Positions 8,176 to 16,200 of a stretch of 64,000 bases of DNA are shown one piece after another. Below the pieces are notes generated by a model. That model saw nothing but the letters and a program-made list of their open reading frames with translations, made no database searches and was not told where the DNA came from. Source of the DNA: Paraburkholderia sp. HP33-1 (GTDB taxonomy: Bacteria; Pseudomonadota; Gammaproteobacteria; Burkholderiales; Burkholderiaceae). The position numbers were made by a program, and so were the translations under genes. Within the stretch, counting starts at the first letter, position 1; each line of letters opens with the position of its first letter. The stretch spans positions 558,001 to 622,000 of the forward strand of contig NZ_JAJEJR010000003.1 of the NCBI RefSeq assembly GCF_021390595.1. Reading direction: 5' to 3'.

Positions 8176-9345
8176 ATGCTGGAGGTTGCGGACATCTTCC
8201 GCAGCCACGGGCCAGCGTGGCGAGCCACGGCACACCTGAGCCTGGGGCAGCTGAAGGTCATGTCGGCCATCGAACGGTGCCGCACGGCGGCACTGGGCGG
8301 ACATGTGCTGCGCTGTTCAGGCTGCGCAAGGTCAGAGGTGTCCTTCAACTCCTGTCGCAACCGGCATTGCCCGAAGTGCCAGGCCAGCGCCGCACACCGC
8401 TGGCTGGAGGCACGCCAGGCCGACCTGCTACCCGTCGAATACTTCCACGTCGTCTTCACGCTGCCCGCGCCCGTCAGTGCGATCGCCTGGTACAACAAAC
8501 GGATCATCTACGGCCTGCTGCTCGACATCGCCGCCGACACGCTGCGCACGATCGCCGCCGATCCCAGGCATCTCGGCGCCCAGATTGGCGCCACCCTCGT
8601 ACTGCACACCTGGGGCTCGGCGCTCACGCATCACCCGCATGTGCACGGCATCGTCCCCGGTGGCGGGCTGTCGCCTGACGGTGAGCGCTGGATTGCGTGC
8701 CGGCCCGGCTTCTTCCTGCCCGTGCGCGTGCTCTCACGCCTGTTCCGCCGGCGCTTCCTCGAAGCGCTCGAAGTGGCCCACCGGCATGGCCAGCTGCAGT
8801 TCTTCGGCGAGTACACCAGGCTCGCTGATCCCGCTTCCTTTGCCCGGTGGCTTGCGCCGCTGCGTAGCTGCGAATGGGTGGTCTACGCCAAGCGCCCGTT
8901 CGCCGGACCGAAGGCGGTGCTCGAGTACCTCTCCCGCTACACGCACCGCGTCGCCATCTCCAACCAGCGCCTGATCGCCTTCGATGAGCGTGGCGTGACG
9001 TTCCGCTGGAAGGATTACCGTACGAAGGGACGCACCCGCTACAAGACCATGACGCTGGAGGCCGGCGAATTCATGCGCCGCTTCCTGCTCCATGTGCTGC
9101 CCGGTGGTTTCCATCGGATCCGTCACTACGGGCTGCTCGCCAACCCGGTGCGCCGCGCCAGTCTCGCGAAGGTGCGCGATCTGCTGCACGTCGCACCCGG
9201 GGTCAGCCCGTCACCGCACGACACCGTCATCGCAGTCCGGACCGTGTTCATCTGCCGGCGCTGCGGCGCACCGATGATCGTCGTCGATATCCTCGCGCGC
9301 AGCGCCCCGATCCGCGCACCACCGATGTGCCGGGGTCAGACATGA
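8176..9345 (+). CDS. IS91-family HUH (Y2) transposase, copy 2
   Basis: Identical to the transposase at 2940-4109: 389 residues, N-terminal zinc-binding Cys cluster, HPHVHG HUH motif and the YLSRY tyrosine pair. It appears intact, so both elements can be regarded as potentially active. Confidence 0.93.
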   Translation: MLEVADIFRSHGPAWRATAHLSLGQLKVMSAIERCRTAALGGHVLRCSGCARSEVSFNSCRNRHCPKCQASAAHRWLEARQADLLPVEYFHVVFTLPAPVSAIAWYNKRIIYGLLLDIAADTLRTIAADPRHLGAQIGATLVLHTWGSALTHHPHVHGIVPGGGLSPDGERWIACRPGFFLPVRVLSRLFRRRFLEALEVAHRHGQLQFFGEYTRLADPASFARWLAPLRSCEWVVYAKRPFAGPKAVLEYLSRYTHRVAISNQRLIAFDERGVTFRWKDYRTKGRTRYKTMTLEAGEFMRRFLLHVLPGGFHRIRHYGLLANPVRRASLAKVRDLLHVAPGVSPSPHDTVIAVRTVFICRRCGAPMIVVDILARSAPIRAPPMCRGQT

Positions 9346-9616
9346 GCGCAACGGTTCCCCGATATCTGAACCGACCGTCGGCTTTGCGGCAACGCGGCCC
9401 ACGAGCGGACGTTTGCGCCTGGCGCTTCGCAAAGCGCCTCCCTCGTCTGCTTCACCATCGTGATTGCCCGACAGCGCCGCTTCGCTACGGCTTCCGCGCC
9501 TGTCCAGCATCCCGCCTGGCCGCACCGCATCCGACATCGCTGAGCATCCTGACCTATCAATCGCCATAGCGGCGAGTTCCGACCACATCGGAGCACTCCG
9601 CGGTTTCCTCCATCGG

Positions 9617-9688
9617 GTTTATTCGACGCCTGCCGGCACGCGCGGAAGCATTCACATTCCTGCGGCCGATGGCAGGCATCGAATAAAC
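9617..9688. repeat. long inverted repeat near the right end of IS91-like copy 2
   Basis: Arms at 9617-9634 and 9671-9688 match the structure at 4381-4452: 18 nt, one mismatch, 36-nt loop, seven bases before the element's end. Confidence 0.7.
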
Positions 9689-9695
9689 CTTAACG

Positions 9696-10127
9696 GCTAC
9701 TGCCTGACGCGGTCGGCCGTGGTCGACCCATTTAAGTCAGTCAGAGAACGCTCCCGACCGGCTGGTCTCATCTCGACAAGGGACGATCGCTGGTGGTGCT
9801 TCGTCCTACCGCCGGGCACTCAGGACACCCGTGCCTGTGCAAACCATAGATCCTTGAATTGGGCAGCCGCTTACTTAACAGAGCATGTATGGATGGGAAC
9901 CCCTGAGTGCTCGGTGCTTTGCCTCCCAAAGGCGGACCGGCTGCTATCGGGGCCGCTTATATCGCCTAGAATCTATTAGGTTCCGGTTCGTAAGGGTCGG
10001 CCCCTCCGCTAGATGACAAGCGGCGGACCGATGCGTTGGTATCGCAAACTCGTGACCCGAAGCGAAGTGCAGGTAACCACGCCCATGAAAATGGGGCGAA
10101 GCGTGCCTGATCACACCTTGTACCGTC
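9696..10127. other. 432-bp stretch with no supported gene
   Basis: This lies between the end of IS91-like copy 2 and the ABC-transporter operon. Short open frames on both strands have no recognisable protein features and no ribosome-binding sites. It presumably holds the promoter of the downstream operon, but I see no convincing -35/-10 pair. Confidence 0.5.
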
Positions 10128-10898
10128 ATGGAACTCATCGCGGTGAATAGCCTCAAGAAGGTCTACGGGACGCGAGACGGTCCGGTGATCGCATTGCAGG
10201 ACATTCGCTTCGCGATCGAAAAGGGGCAATTCGTTGCCATCGTCGGCCCGTCGGGTTGCGGGAAGTCCACACTCCTCAAGATCCTGATCGGCCTAATTCC
10301 AGCTTCACAGGGCGAGGCGCGACTCAGCGGTACTGCGATCGCTGGACCACGCCGGGACATTGGCGTCGTCTTTCAATCACCGGTGCTGTTTCCCTGGCGT
10401 ACGGTGCTCGACAATGTCCTGCTTCCCGTCGACGTGCAGCGCCTTGGCCGCGACAAGCTCAGGGCGCGCGCGATGAACCTGCTCTCCCTCGTCGGTCTCC
10501 AGGGTTTCGAGAAACGCTATCCGCAGGAGCTGTCTGGCGGCATGCAGCAGCGTGCGGCCATGGTGCGAGCGCTTATTCATGAACCCACCATCCTGTTTAT
10601 GGATGAGCCGTTTGGTGCACTGGATGCGATGACTCGGGAGCAGATGAACCTGCAGTTGCAGCATATCTGGCTCGAGCGGAAGGAGACCGTACTTTTTATC
10701 ACGCACTCGATCCCCGAGGCGGTCTTCCTTGCAGACCGCGTGCTGGTGATGACGCCGCGCCCCGGACATATCGTAGATGACGTCGTCGTCGACCTCGCGC
10801 GGCCACGCTGCCTCGATGTGATGACGACGCCTGATTTTGGTCGGCATGTGAAACGGATCCGAGACCATTTCAAAACCACAGGCGACCTCGCAGTATGA
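10128..10898 (+). CDS. ABC transporter ATP-binding protein, nitrate/sulfonate/taurine type
   Basis: A 256-residue ATPase. Walker A is GPSGCGKST (residues 40-48), the Q-loop is in VVFQSPVLFPW, the signature is LSGGMQQR (about 130), and Walker B is ILFMDEPFGALD (about 155-166), followed by the switch His in FITHSIPEAVFLADR. The FPWRTVLDNVLLP segment and the length are typical of the SsuB/TauB group that energises NMT1-type uptake systems. Its stop overlaps the permease start by four bases. The substrate is decided by the binding protein two genes on, and none can be named. Confidence 0.92.
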   Translation: MELIAVNSLKKVYGTRDGPVIALQDIRFAIEKGQFVAIVGPSGCGKSTLLKILIGLIPASQGEARLSGTAIAGPRRDIGVVFQSPVLFPWRTVLDNVLLPVDVQRLGRDKLRARAMNLLSLVGLQGFEKRYPQELSGGMQQRAAMVRALIHEPTILFMDEPFGALDAMTREQMNLQLQHIWLERKETVLFITHSIPEAVFLADRVLVMTPRPGHIVDDVVVDLARPRCLDVMTTPDFGRHVKRIRDHFKTTGDLAV

Positions 10899-11689
10899 GT
10901 CGCCCGCCCAAATCGCTGCTGCGGCTGCTCCTCGTGCTCGCTGTGCTCGCCGCTTGGGAGGGTACGGTTCGCCTCTTCGAAATTTCTGCCTATATCGTGC
11001 CGGCGCCGTCGAAAGTCTTCGTCGCCCTATACCACGGCATTGCATCAATGCTCTACGTTCGCCACCTTTGGATAACCCTCATCGAGACGCTTCTCGGCTT
11101 CGTTGCCGGTTCCGTCGTGGCGCTCGTCCTCGGGACGCTCATTGCGTTGAGCCGGCGCTGCGAGTACTTTCTCTATCCCTTCATTCTCATGTTCCAGGCA
11201 ATGCCAAAGGTGGCGTTAGCTCCTCTCATCATTATCTGGTTCGGTCTGGGACTCAGTTCGAAGGTCACCCAAGCCTCCCTGACTGCCTTCTTTCCGCTCA
11301 TGGTCAACACCATTGCTGGCCTCCGGTCTGCCGACGAGGATCGTGTTGCACTAATGCGCTCGCTCGACGCTTCGGAAATGCAGATATTCAGGATGCTGCG
11401 CATGCCGGGTGCACTGCCGTACATTTTTGCGGGCTTCGAGATTGCCATGATGCTATCGCTCATCGGTGCAATTGTCGCGGAGTTCGTCGGCGCGCAAAAA
11501 GGACTTGGCGTCCTACTCATGAGCATGACGTTCACGATGGACGCCGCCGGACAGTTTTCGGTTCTCTTCGTTCTTTCCCTGCTGGGGCTGGTACTGCACA
11601 CCATCATCGTCATCATCCGCAAACGGCTGCTTTTCTGGGACAGGTCGCAGGACAGGATTCCCGATGTGCCGGTCGAGGGAGAAATCTGA
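10895..11689 (+). CDS. ABC transporter permease, SsuC/TauC-like
   Basis: A 264-residue inner-membrane protein with about six hydrophobic segments. The cytoplasmic EAA-type loop, contacting the ATPase, is in the region MRSLDASEMQIFRMLRMPGALPYIFAG (about residues 150-176) with the expected conserved Gly. The family's usual length is 250-280. It overlaps the ATPase gene by four bases and the following binding-protein gene by one base (TGATG), so translation is probably coupled. Confidence 0.9.
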   Translation: MSRPPKSLLRLLLVLAVLAAWEGTVRLFEISAYIVPAPSKVFVALYHGIASMLYVRHLWITLIETLLGFVAGSVVALVLGTLIALSRRCEYFLYPFILMFQAMPKVALAPLIIIWFGLGLSSKVTQASLTAFFPLMVNTIAGLRSADEDRVALMRSLDASEMQIFRMLRMPGALPYIFAGFEIAMMLSLIGAIVAEFVGAQKGLGVLLMSMTFTMDAAGQFSVLFVLSLLGLVLHTIIVIIRKRLLFWDRSQDRIPDVPVEGEI

Positions 11690-12750
11690 TGAAGCGCTTC
11701 TACTTGCTTGCTGCAACCGCATTTTTACTGGGCATTGCCGGATTTGACGCTGCGGCTCAGACCACCGTACGGGTTGGCTGGTGCGCGCGCACTATCACCA
11801 CTGCCGCAGCCCCGTTCGCCGTTGCCATGAAGATGGGCTGGTATGCGCACGACGGAATCTCGGTCGAACTGGTTCCGGTGGCCGGGACCGACTGCGTCAA
11901 GCTCGTCGCGACAAAGATAATTCCTTACGCACTCGCTTCTGTCGAACCGCTCGCCATTCTCCGTTCGCAAGGCGTGAAGGCAAAGATTTTCTACACCGCC
12001 TACCAGGGAAACATTTTCGGTATTGCTGTTCCTCAGAGTAGCTCCATCAAGAAAATCGCTGACTTGAAGGGGAAGACCATCGGCGTCACCGCAATGAGTT
12101 CGGTCGGAACTCTCATCGCGCGGGCTCTGGCTACCAGCGCAGGGCTCAATCCAGATCTCGACATCCACATTGTCGTAGCTGGCGAGGGGGCGCAAACGGC
12201 AGCGCTGCTTCGCGCAGGCCAGATCGATGCCTTGAGCCAGTTCGATACGCAGTATGCGCTGGTCGAAAATGCCGGGGTCAAGCTTCGGCGTCTTTCCACC
12301 AGCGAGATCGAGCGGTTTCCATCAAACGGCTTCCTTGCTCTCGAAGAGACTTTACGAACCAACCGCCAACAGGCGGTTGCACTCGCTCAAGGCTACGCCA
12401 AGGGTACCGTGTTCACCATTGCCAACCCCGAGGCGGCGATTCGTATTCTCTGGGAAATCTATCCTGAGACCAAGCCGACTGGTATTGACGAGGCGACGGC
12501 GCTTCGCGATGGGATGAAGACGCTTGAAGCACGCATCACGAATTTGAAGCTCGAGAAGTCCGGTGTGTCTAAATGGGGGGAGAGTTCCGAGAAGAACTAC
12601 TCGGCGTACACCGACTTCATGCAGAAGTGGGGTATCACCAAGGTGAAGGTTCCGGCGAACGAGCTCATCACGAATGACCTTATCGATGAGATCAACGACT
12701 TCAGTCAGGCCAAGATCATTGCCATGACGAAGGCGTACAAGGATAAGTGA
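11689..12750 (+). CDS. ABC transporter substrate-binding protein, NMT1/SsuA-like
   Basis: A 353-residue periplasmic protein from ATG 11689, which overlaps the permease stop. Residues 1-23 are a signal peptide (MKRF, hydrophobic core, AAAQ cleavage site). The mature part fits the NMT1/THI5-like fold: an early VRVGWCAR strand, FAVAMKMGWYAHDGISVEL, and later LKGKTIGVTAMSSVGTL, which corresponds to the ligand-binding loop of this family. Such proteins bind aromatic and aliphatic sulfonates, nitrate, pyrimidine precursors or other small organic anions; the specific ligand cannot be told. An apparent much longer frame starting inside the permease is rejected because it would fuse unrelated sequence to the signal peptide. 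Confidence 0.9.
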   Translation: MKRFYLLAATAFLLGIAGFDAAAQTTVRVGWCARTITTAAAPFAVAMKMGWYAHDGISVELVPVAGTDCVKLVATKIIPYALASVEPLAILRSQGVKAKIFYTAYQGNIFGIAVPQSSSIKKIADLKGKTIGVTAMSSVGTLIARALATSAGLNPDLDIHIVVAGEGAQTAALLRAGQIDALSQFDTQYALVENAGVKLRRLSTSEIERFPSNGFLALEETLRTNRQQAVALAQGYAKGTVFTIANPEAAIRILWEIYPETKPTGIDEATALRDGMKTLEARITNLKLEKSGVSKWGESSEKNYSAYTDFMQKWGITKVKVPANELITNDLIDEINDFSQAKIIAMTKAYKDK

Positions 12751-13103
12751 GGCTGGGTGTGTTTGCCGCCTGGTGACTTTCCTCTGTCGTGCAATATGCG
12801 TTATCTCGTCAAGAGCGAGCGGACATTAGCGAATGAGCGCTATCGGCGAGGTGCCAGGTGCGCTAAGGGCCATCGGACTGGAAAGTCGAATCATCATCGG
12901 GGGAGCGTCTCATGTGAGTCCGCGAGCGGCCAGTCGCGAATTTCCATTGAACGGCTCTTCATGGCCGACCCCGGTCCGACGCAGGCCTCGATCAATCGCT
13001 GATTGCAGCGAATATGCGGAAGGCATAAGTCGATCCTAAGCCGCCCTTCAGCTTAATCAAAAGCAGCCGTTAAACGACAAAATTCCAACAGAGCTCAAGA
13101 ATA
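12751..13103. other. 353-bp intergenic stretch
   Basis: No gene is supported. It contains CTTCATGGCCGA near 12959, resembling a short core motif seen at several other intergenic places in the window (for example beside both IS91-like elements). The remainder shows nothing recognisable. Confidence 0.4.
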
Positions 13104-13415
13104 ATGAAAAGGAAGTTGCTGGTTTTCCTGCTCGTACTATTGTCGACTTTCGCATTCGCCCGGGGGGGCGGCGGCGGAGGTCACGGCGGAGGCCATGGCA
13201 GCAGCCACGGCAGTGAAGGGGGGCATGGGTCGCCCGGCTGGCATGAAGAAGAACCACAGCCGCCAGGTCGTCCATCACACTTCTACCACGCGGGCCACGT
13301 CAACAACGCGTCCGATACGGATGAAACAGGCGGCGACTCGTTCTGGCACAACGTCGTAATAGGGCTTCTGGCTGTACTCTCCGCCTTGGCCATCGTCATA
13401 ATTCTGCTTCGCTGA
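13104..13415 (+). CDS. small Gly/His-rich membrane or secreted protein
   Basis: A 103-residue protein. Residues 1-19 are a hydrophobic signal or anchor (MKRKLLVFLLVLL...). Residues 20-45 are an array of Gly, His and Ser with repeated GHG units, a plausible metal-binding or flexible segment. An acidic/Pro stretch follows, and residues about 80-102 form a C-terminal hydrophobic helix (VVIGLLAVLSALAIVIILL) ending in Arg. With cleavage, the product would be a short periplasmic Gly/His segment tethered by its C-terminal helix. The ribosome-binding site is weak. Coding potential is supported by the two hydrophobic ends in one frame. Function unknown. Confidence 0.6.
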   Translation: MKRKLLVFLLVLLSTFAFARGGGGGGHGGGHGSSHGSEGGHGSPGWHEEEPQPPGRPSHFYHAGHVNNASDTDETGGDSFWHNVVIGLLAVLSALAIVIILLR

Positions 13416-13514
13416 CTTCCCCCCAAACGTGAATCGGTCATAAAAGGGGCGCGCCAACATTACGCTTGCCATGGGGTGTTGACGATCTGAGCGGCAATGT
13501 TGAAGGACCGCTTT

Positions 13515-13610
13515 TGGCCGGCAGTACGAGTTCACCCACCTTGCCGGAAAGCCGCCGTTGAAGACTCCAACGTCGGCTCTGTGGAACGTGCATGGAACTG
13601 GTGCTTTCGG
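13515..13610. repeat. dispersed intergenic repeat, copy A
   Basis: These 96 bases match 19877-19972 at 86 positions without a gap, starting with TGGCCG and including AGTTCACCCACC and GTTGAAGACTCC. The copies lie in intergenic DNA in the same orientation. It appears to be a genome-wide repeat family of this group of bacteria, and no coding potential is evident. Confidence 0.75.
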
Positions 13611-13954
13611 CGAGTTCGTCTATTCCCGGCGGCATCAAATAGCCGCGACTTTTCATCTTCAATGACTAACTCCTCACGCATTCTGACGAAAATAAGCCGA
13701 TGACGTCACGTGAGACCTGAGCGTCTCTTGTTAGAAGCCTCAAAGATCTGTTCGGGGTAGCGGGGCCGATCGCAGATTGATACGTTCGGAGGCAATCATG
13801 CCGATTGCATTGGGCAATAGTGCATCTCCAAAACAGCCATTCGCGATGACCCTGCCCTTCAAGGCATTGTTATACTGAGGGTGAAAATTACAGGCAACTA
13901 AACGATCAGCTGTCGTTTATCAACAAGCTGTTAAAGGTCGGGTCAATAAAAATC

Positions 13955-14692
13955 ATGAATACCCTTGCCAAAAATACAGTCGTGCGCGCTACCGCTTTTC
14001 TGGTTCCAATATTATTTACATGCGGCACGTCCGCAGCCGATTCGCAACGCGATCCTATCGCCGTGCTCAACTCCCTGGTCGATCGTATATACGTTTTGGG
14101 AGAAACGAGCGGCAACGTCGACGATATGATCACCGCCGAAGCAAAGGCTGCCGATGAAGTCCGCCAATATGTGGCGAGTGGTGCGACCGACGGACTTCTT
14201 GCGCAGGAAAAGGGCAAGCAGTCTCCTCTGCAGACTGCTGCCTACATGGGCTACCCGAACGTTGTTGCGGCGCTGCTCACATCCAATCTTGTAAGAGCCC
14301 ACATCAATGACGCCGATGAGATGGGGCTGACACCTTGGATTGCCGCGAATTTTTCTATGAGACAGAGTTTGTGGGCATGCAATCCTGCCGTATTCGACAA
14401 TCCTTTCAAGTTTGTGCCGTTGTTTGTAACACAAGCTTATTACGTATCTAATCCAACACCTCCGTATAAGAAGACACGCGAAGTGCTGGAAGAAGCAGGA
14501 GCAGCCTCCGACCTGGCTAAGGCAAAGGAGGTGTGGCTCACAAACTGCAAAAACCAATCAGAGGAGGCAAAGATCAAGGTGCAAGCCAGCAACGACCTGC
14601 AGAAAACCGTCCAAGAGCTTGGTGCAAATGATTTGACATCCCTGTTGGTGAAGCTTCGAAAGAAGGCCACAGAGGCACAAAAGAAGCAGTAA
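13955..14692 (+). CDS. exported ankyrin-repeat-like protein
   Basis: A 245-residue protein with a signal peptide (residues 1-28, ending TCGTSAADS). Residues about 85-130 contain an ankyrin-like helix-turn-helix unit, QSPLQTAAYMGYPNVVAALL, followed by a second partial unit with DEMGLTPWIAANF. The C-terminal 70 residues are Lys/Glu-rich and probably helical or coiled. Two Cys (near residues 147 and 194) could form a disulfide in the periplasm. The gene stands alone, with lower GC by eye than its neighbours. The ribosome-binding site is poor. A role in protein-protein contact in the periplasm is possible; no specific function is known. Confidence 0.7.
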   Translation: MNTLAKNTVVRATAFLVPILFTCGTSAADSQRDPIAVLNSLVDRIYVLGETSGNVDDMITAEAKAADEVRQYVASGATDGLLAQEKGKQSPLQTAAYMGYPNVVAALLTSNLVRAHINDADEMGLTPWIAANFSMRQSLWACNPAVFDNPFKFVPLFVTQAYYVSNPTPPYKKTREVLEEAGAASDLAKAKEVWLTNCKNQSEEAKIKVQASNDLQKTVQELGANDLTSLLVKLRKKATEAQKKQ

Positions 14693-14831
14693 CCGGTCCA
14701 CCCGACGCCCCTGACCGTCCGCTCTTCCAGGCTGGCAATTTCCGCTTTGGATCGGGCACGGCAGATCGCGTCAGGCGACTGTACGTTCGATGCAAGCCAG
14801 CGCATTCGATGTCGACCTGCCGTTAGCAGGT

Positions 14832-14970
14832 TGTCTCAAACTCTCTTGTTGCAAGATTTCTGCCCGAATGACGCTGAGGTGCATTTGTGTCGAACTCTAT
14901 TTCTGTCGAGTGAGTGCATGTTTGTCGCTAGGTCTCTGATTTCATAGGGCATCATGTGTCAAACTCTATT
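14832..14970. repeat. three short direct repeats, possibly an IS21-type terminal remnant
   Basis: Near-copies of TGTCNAACTCT occur at 14832-14844, 14888-14898 and 14957-14967, the last two extended by ATT. They lie in a 408-bp gap (14693-15100) with no supported gene. Iterated repeats of this kind mark ends of IS21-family elements, but no transposase is present, so this is at best a relic. Confidence 0.35.
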
Positions 14971-15100
14971 GTTCCTTCACAGCAGGGTGCGGGCAACACG
15001 GGGAAGTGTTCCCAAAACGTTCAACCTTAGTGAACGTGAAAGCAAGCTCAATTAGACAAGTCGAAAAAGCAGTCAGACCAAAAACCTGAGGTAGAAAAAT

Positions 15101-15934
15101 ATGGCAGAAAACATGGTAGAGAACCGGTTGCGCAAAGACGCGCGGGCGAAGTTTTTGGTCCCCGCGTGCGCGGCTTTCGCAGCACTCATTGTCGGGATCT
15201 CAAGCGTCCACGTTGTGCCAGCGGGCCACCGCGGCGTCATCAAGGTCTTTGGCGACGTCCAGGACATCCCACTGGCCGAGGGTATTCACTTCCTGAACCC
15301 GGTTGCGCGCGTGGTCGACTTCAACGTGCGCTTCCAGAGCGCGACGGCGGCGAAGGCGGAAGGCGGCACCTCGGATCTGCAGGAGGTGTTCGAAGACATC
15401 ACCGTGAACTATGAATACGACCCTGCGCATGCGCCCTACGTGTACAACAACTTTGGCGACGACGCAGACATCGAAGCCAAGTTCATCGTTCCAGCGCTCT
15501 ATGAGTCCTTCAAGGCAGTCACGTCACAATACACGGCAGAGCAACTTGTGACGCAACGCGCGCAGGTTTCGCAGGCGATCGTCCAGAAGCTTCAGGCAAA
15601 ACTAGCCAAATACCAGATTATCGTTAGCGATATCAACGTTCAGAACTTCCACTTCGATTCGCAATTCGCAGAGGCAGTGCGCCAAAAGGTGGTGGCCGGG
15701 CAGTTGCGTCTCACCGCCGAGCAAAACCTTGAGACGGCACGAGTCACGGCGCAGCAGAAGATCGTCGAGGCTGAAGGCCAAGCCAAGGCGATTGCCATCC
15801 AGGCCCAAGCGATCCAACAGCAAGGCGGAACGGAGTACGTCGCCCTTGAAGCCGTGAAGAAATGGGACGGACATCTTCCGACTCAGTGGTCGGGAGCGGC
15901 TATCCCATTCGTGAACTTCGCCACGCAGAAGTAG
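15101..15934 (+). CDS. SPFH-domain (prohibitin/stomatin-like) membrane protein
   Basis: A 277-residue protein. Residues about 20-42 are a single N-terminal transmembrane anchor. The SPFH core follows, with VVPAGHRGVIKVFGDV (about 40-55), IHFLNP and VDFNVRFQ, all typical of the prohibitin subgroup. Residues about 170-245 form a long Ala/Gln/Glu-rich coiled coil (RLTAEQNLETARVTAQQK and AEGQAKAIAIQ) that mediates oligomerisation. Bacterial members form ring-like assemblies at the inner membrane and often influence membrane proteases or microdomains. It has no operon partner here. Family assignment is secure; the specific role is not. Confidence 0.9.
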   Translation: MAENMVENRLRKDARAKFLVPACAAFAALIVGISSVHVVPAGHRGVIKVFGDVQDIPLAEGIHFLNPVARVVDFNVRFQSATAAKAEGGTSDLQEVFEDITVNYEYDPAHAPYVYNNFGDDADIEAKFIVPALYESFKAVTSQYTAEQLVTQRAQVSQAIVQKLQAKLAKYQIIVSDINVQNFHFDSQFAEAVRQKVVAGQLRLTAEQNLETARVTAQQKIVEAEGQAKAIAIQAQAIQQQGGTEYVALEAVKKWDGHLPTQWSGAAIPFVNFATQK

Positions 15935-16200
15935 GTGGTGTCGGTCGTAGCGGTCTACTTGGGCCTCGGTCTAAAGGGCGCGGGGACCGAGGTCGCAGTC
16001 TTCGCAGCGATCGCGGTAATGATCGCTCTGTCGCGCATGGCATAGGAAAAGCACATAACAATGCGAACTAGACCGGGGGTATCGATCACGAAAGGCCCGC
16101 CCGAAGCCTCTGCATTTTATTGAAGCGTTCGCAACGTCGGTTCCTGTTGGTGCTCACCGGTCGTTCGCGAACGGCAGGAGACGTTCCCGACCTGGATACG

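Larger units (their letters stand above)
7154..9695 (+). mobile_element. IS91-family-like element, copy 2 (2542 bp)
   Basis: Direct-orientation duplicate of the element at 1918-4459, offset by 5236 bp. I saw no base differences, and both encoded proteins are identical, which implies very recent duplication or gene conversion. The flanks differ immediately beyond CCTTAACG on the right. On the left, the 17 bases before the end are similar but not identical between copies (TTCMTGGCCG core). With copy 1 it brackets a 2.7-kb segment that homologous recombination could delete or that one-ended transposition could carry. Confidence 0.85.

Noticed and set aside
10954..12750. A 598-residue open frame spanning permease and binding-protein regions
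   Set aside because: Its first 245 codons read the permease gene out of frame; the real binding-protein start is ATG 11689, with a signal peptide and a TGATG overlap.
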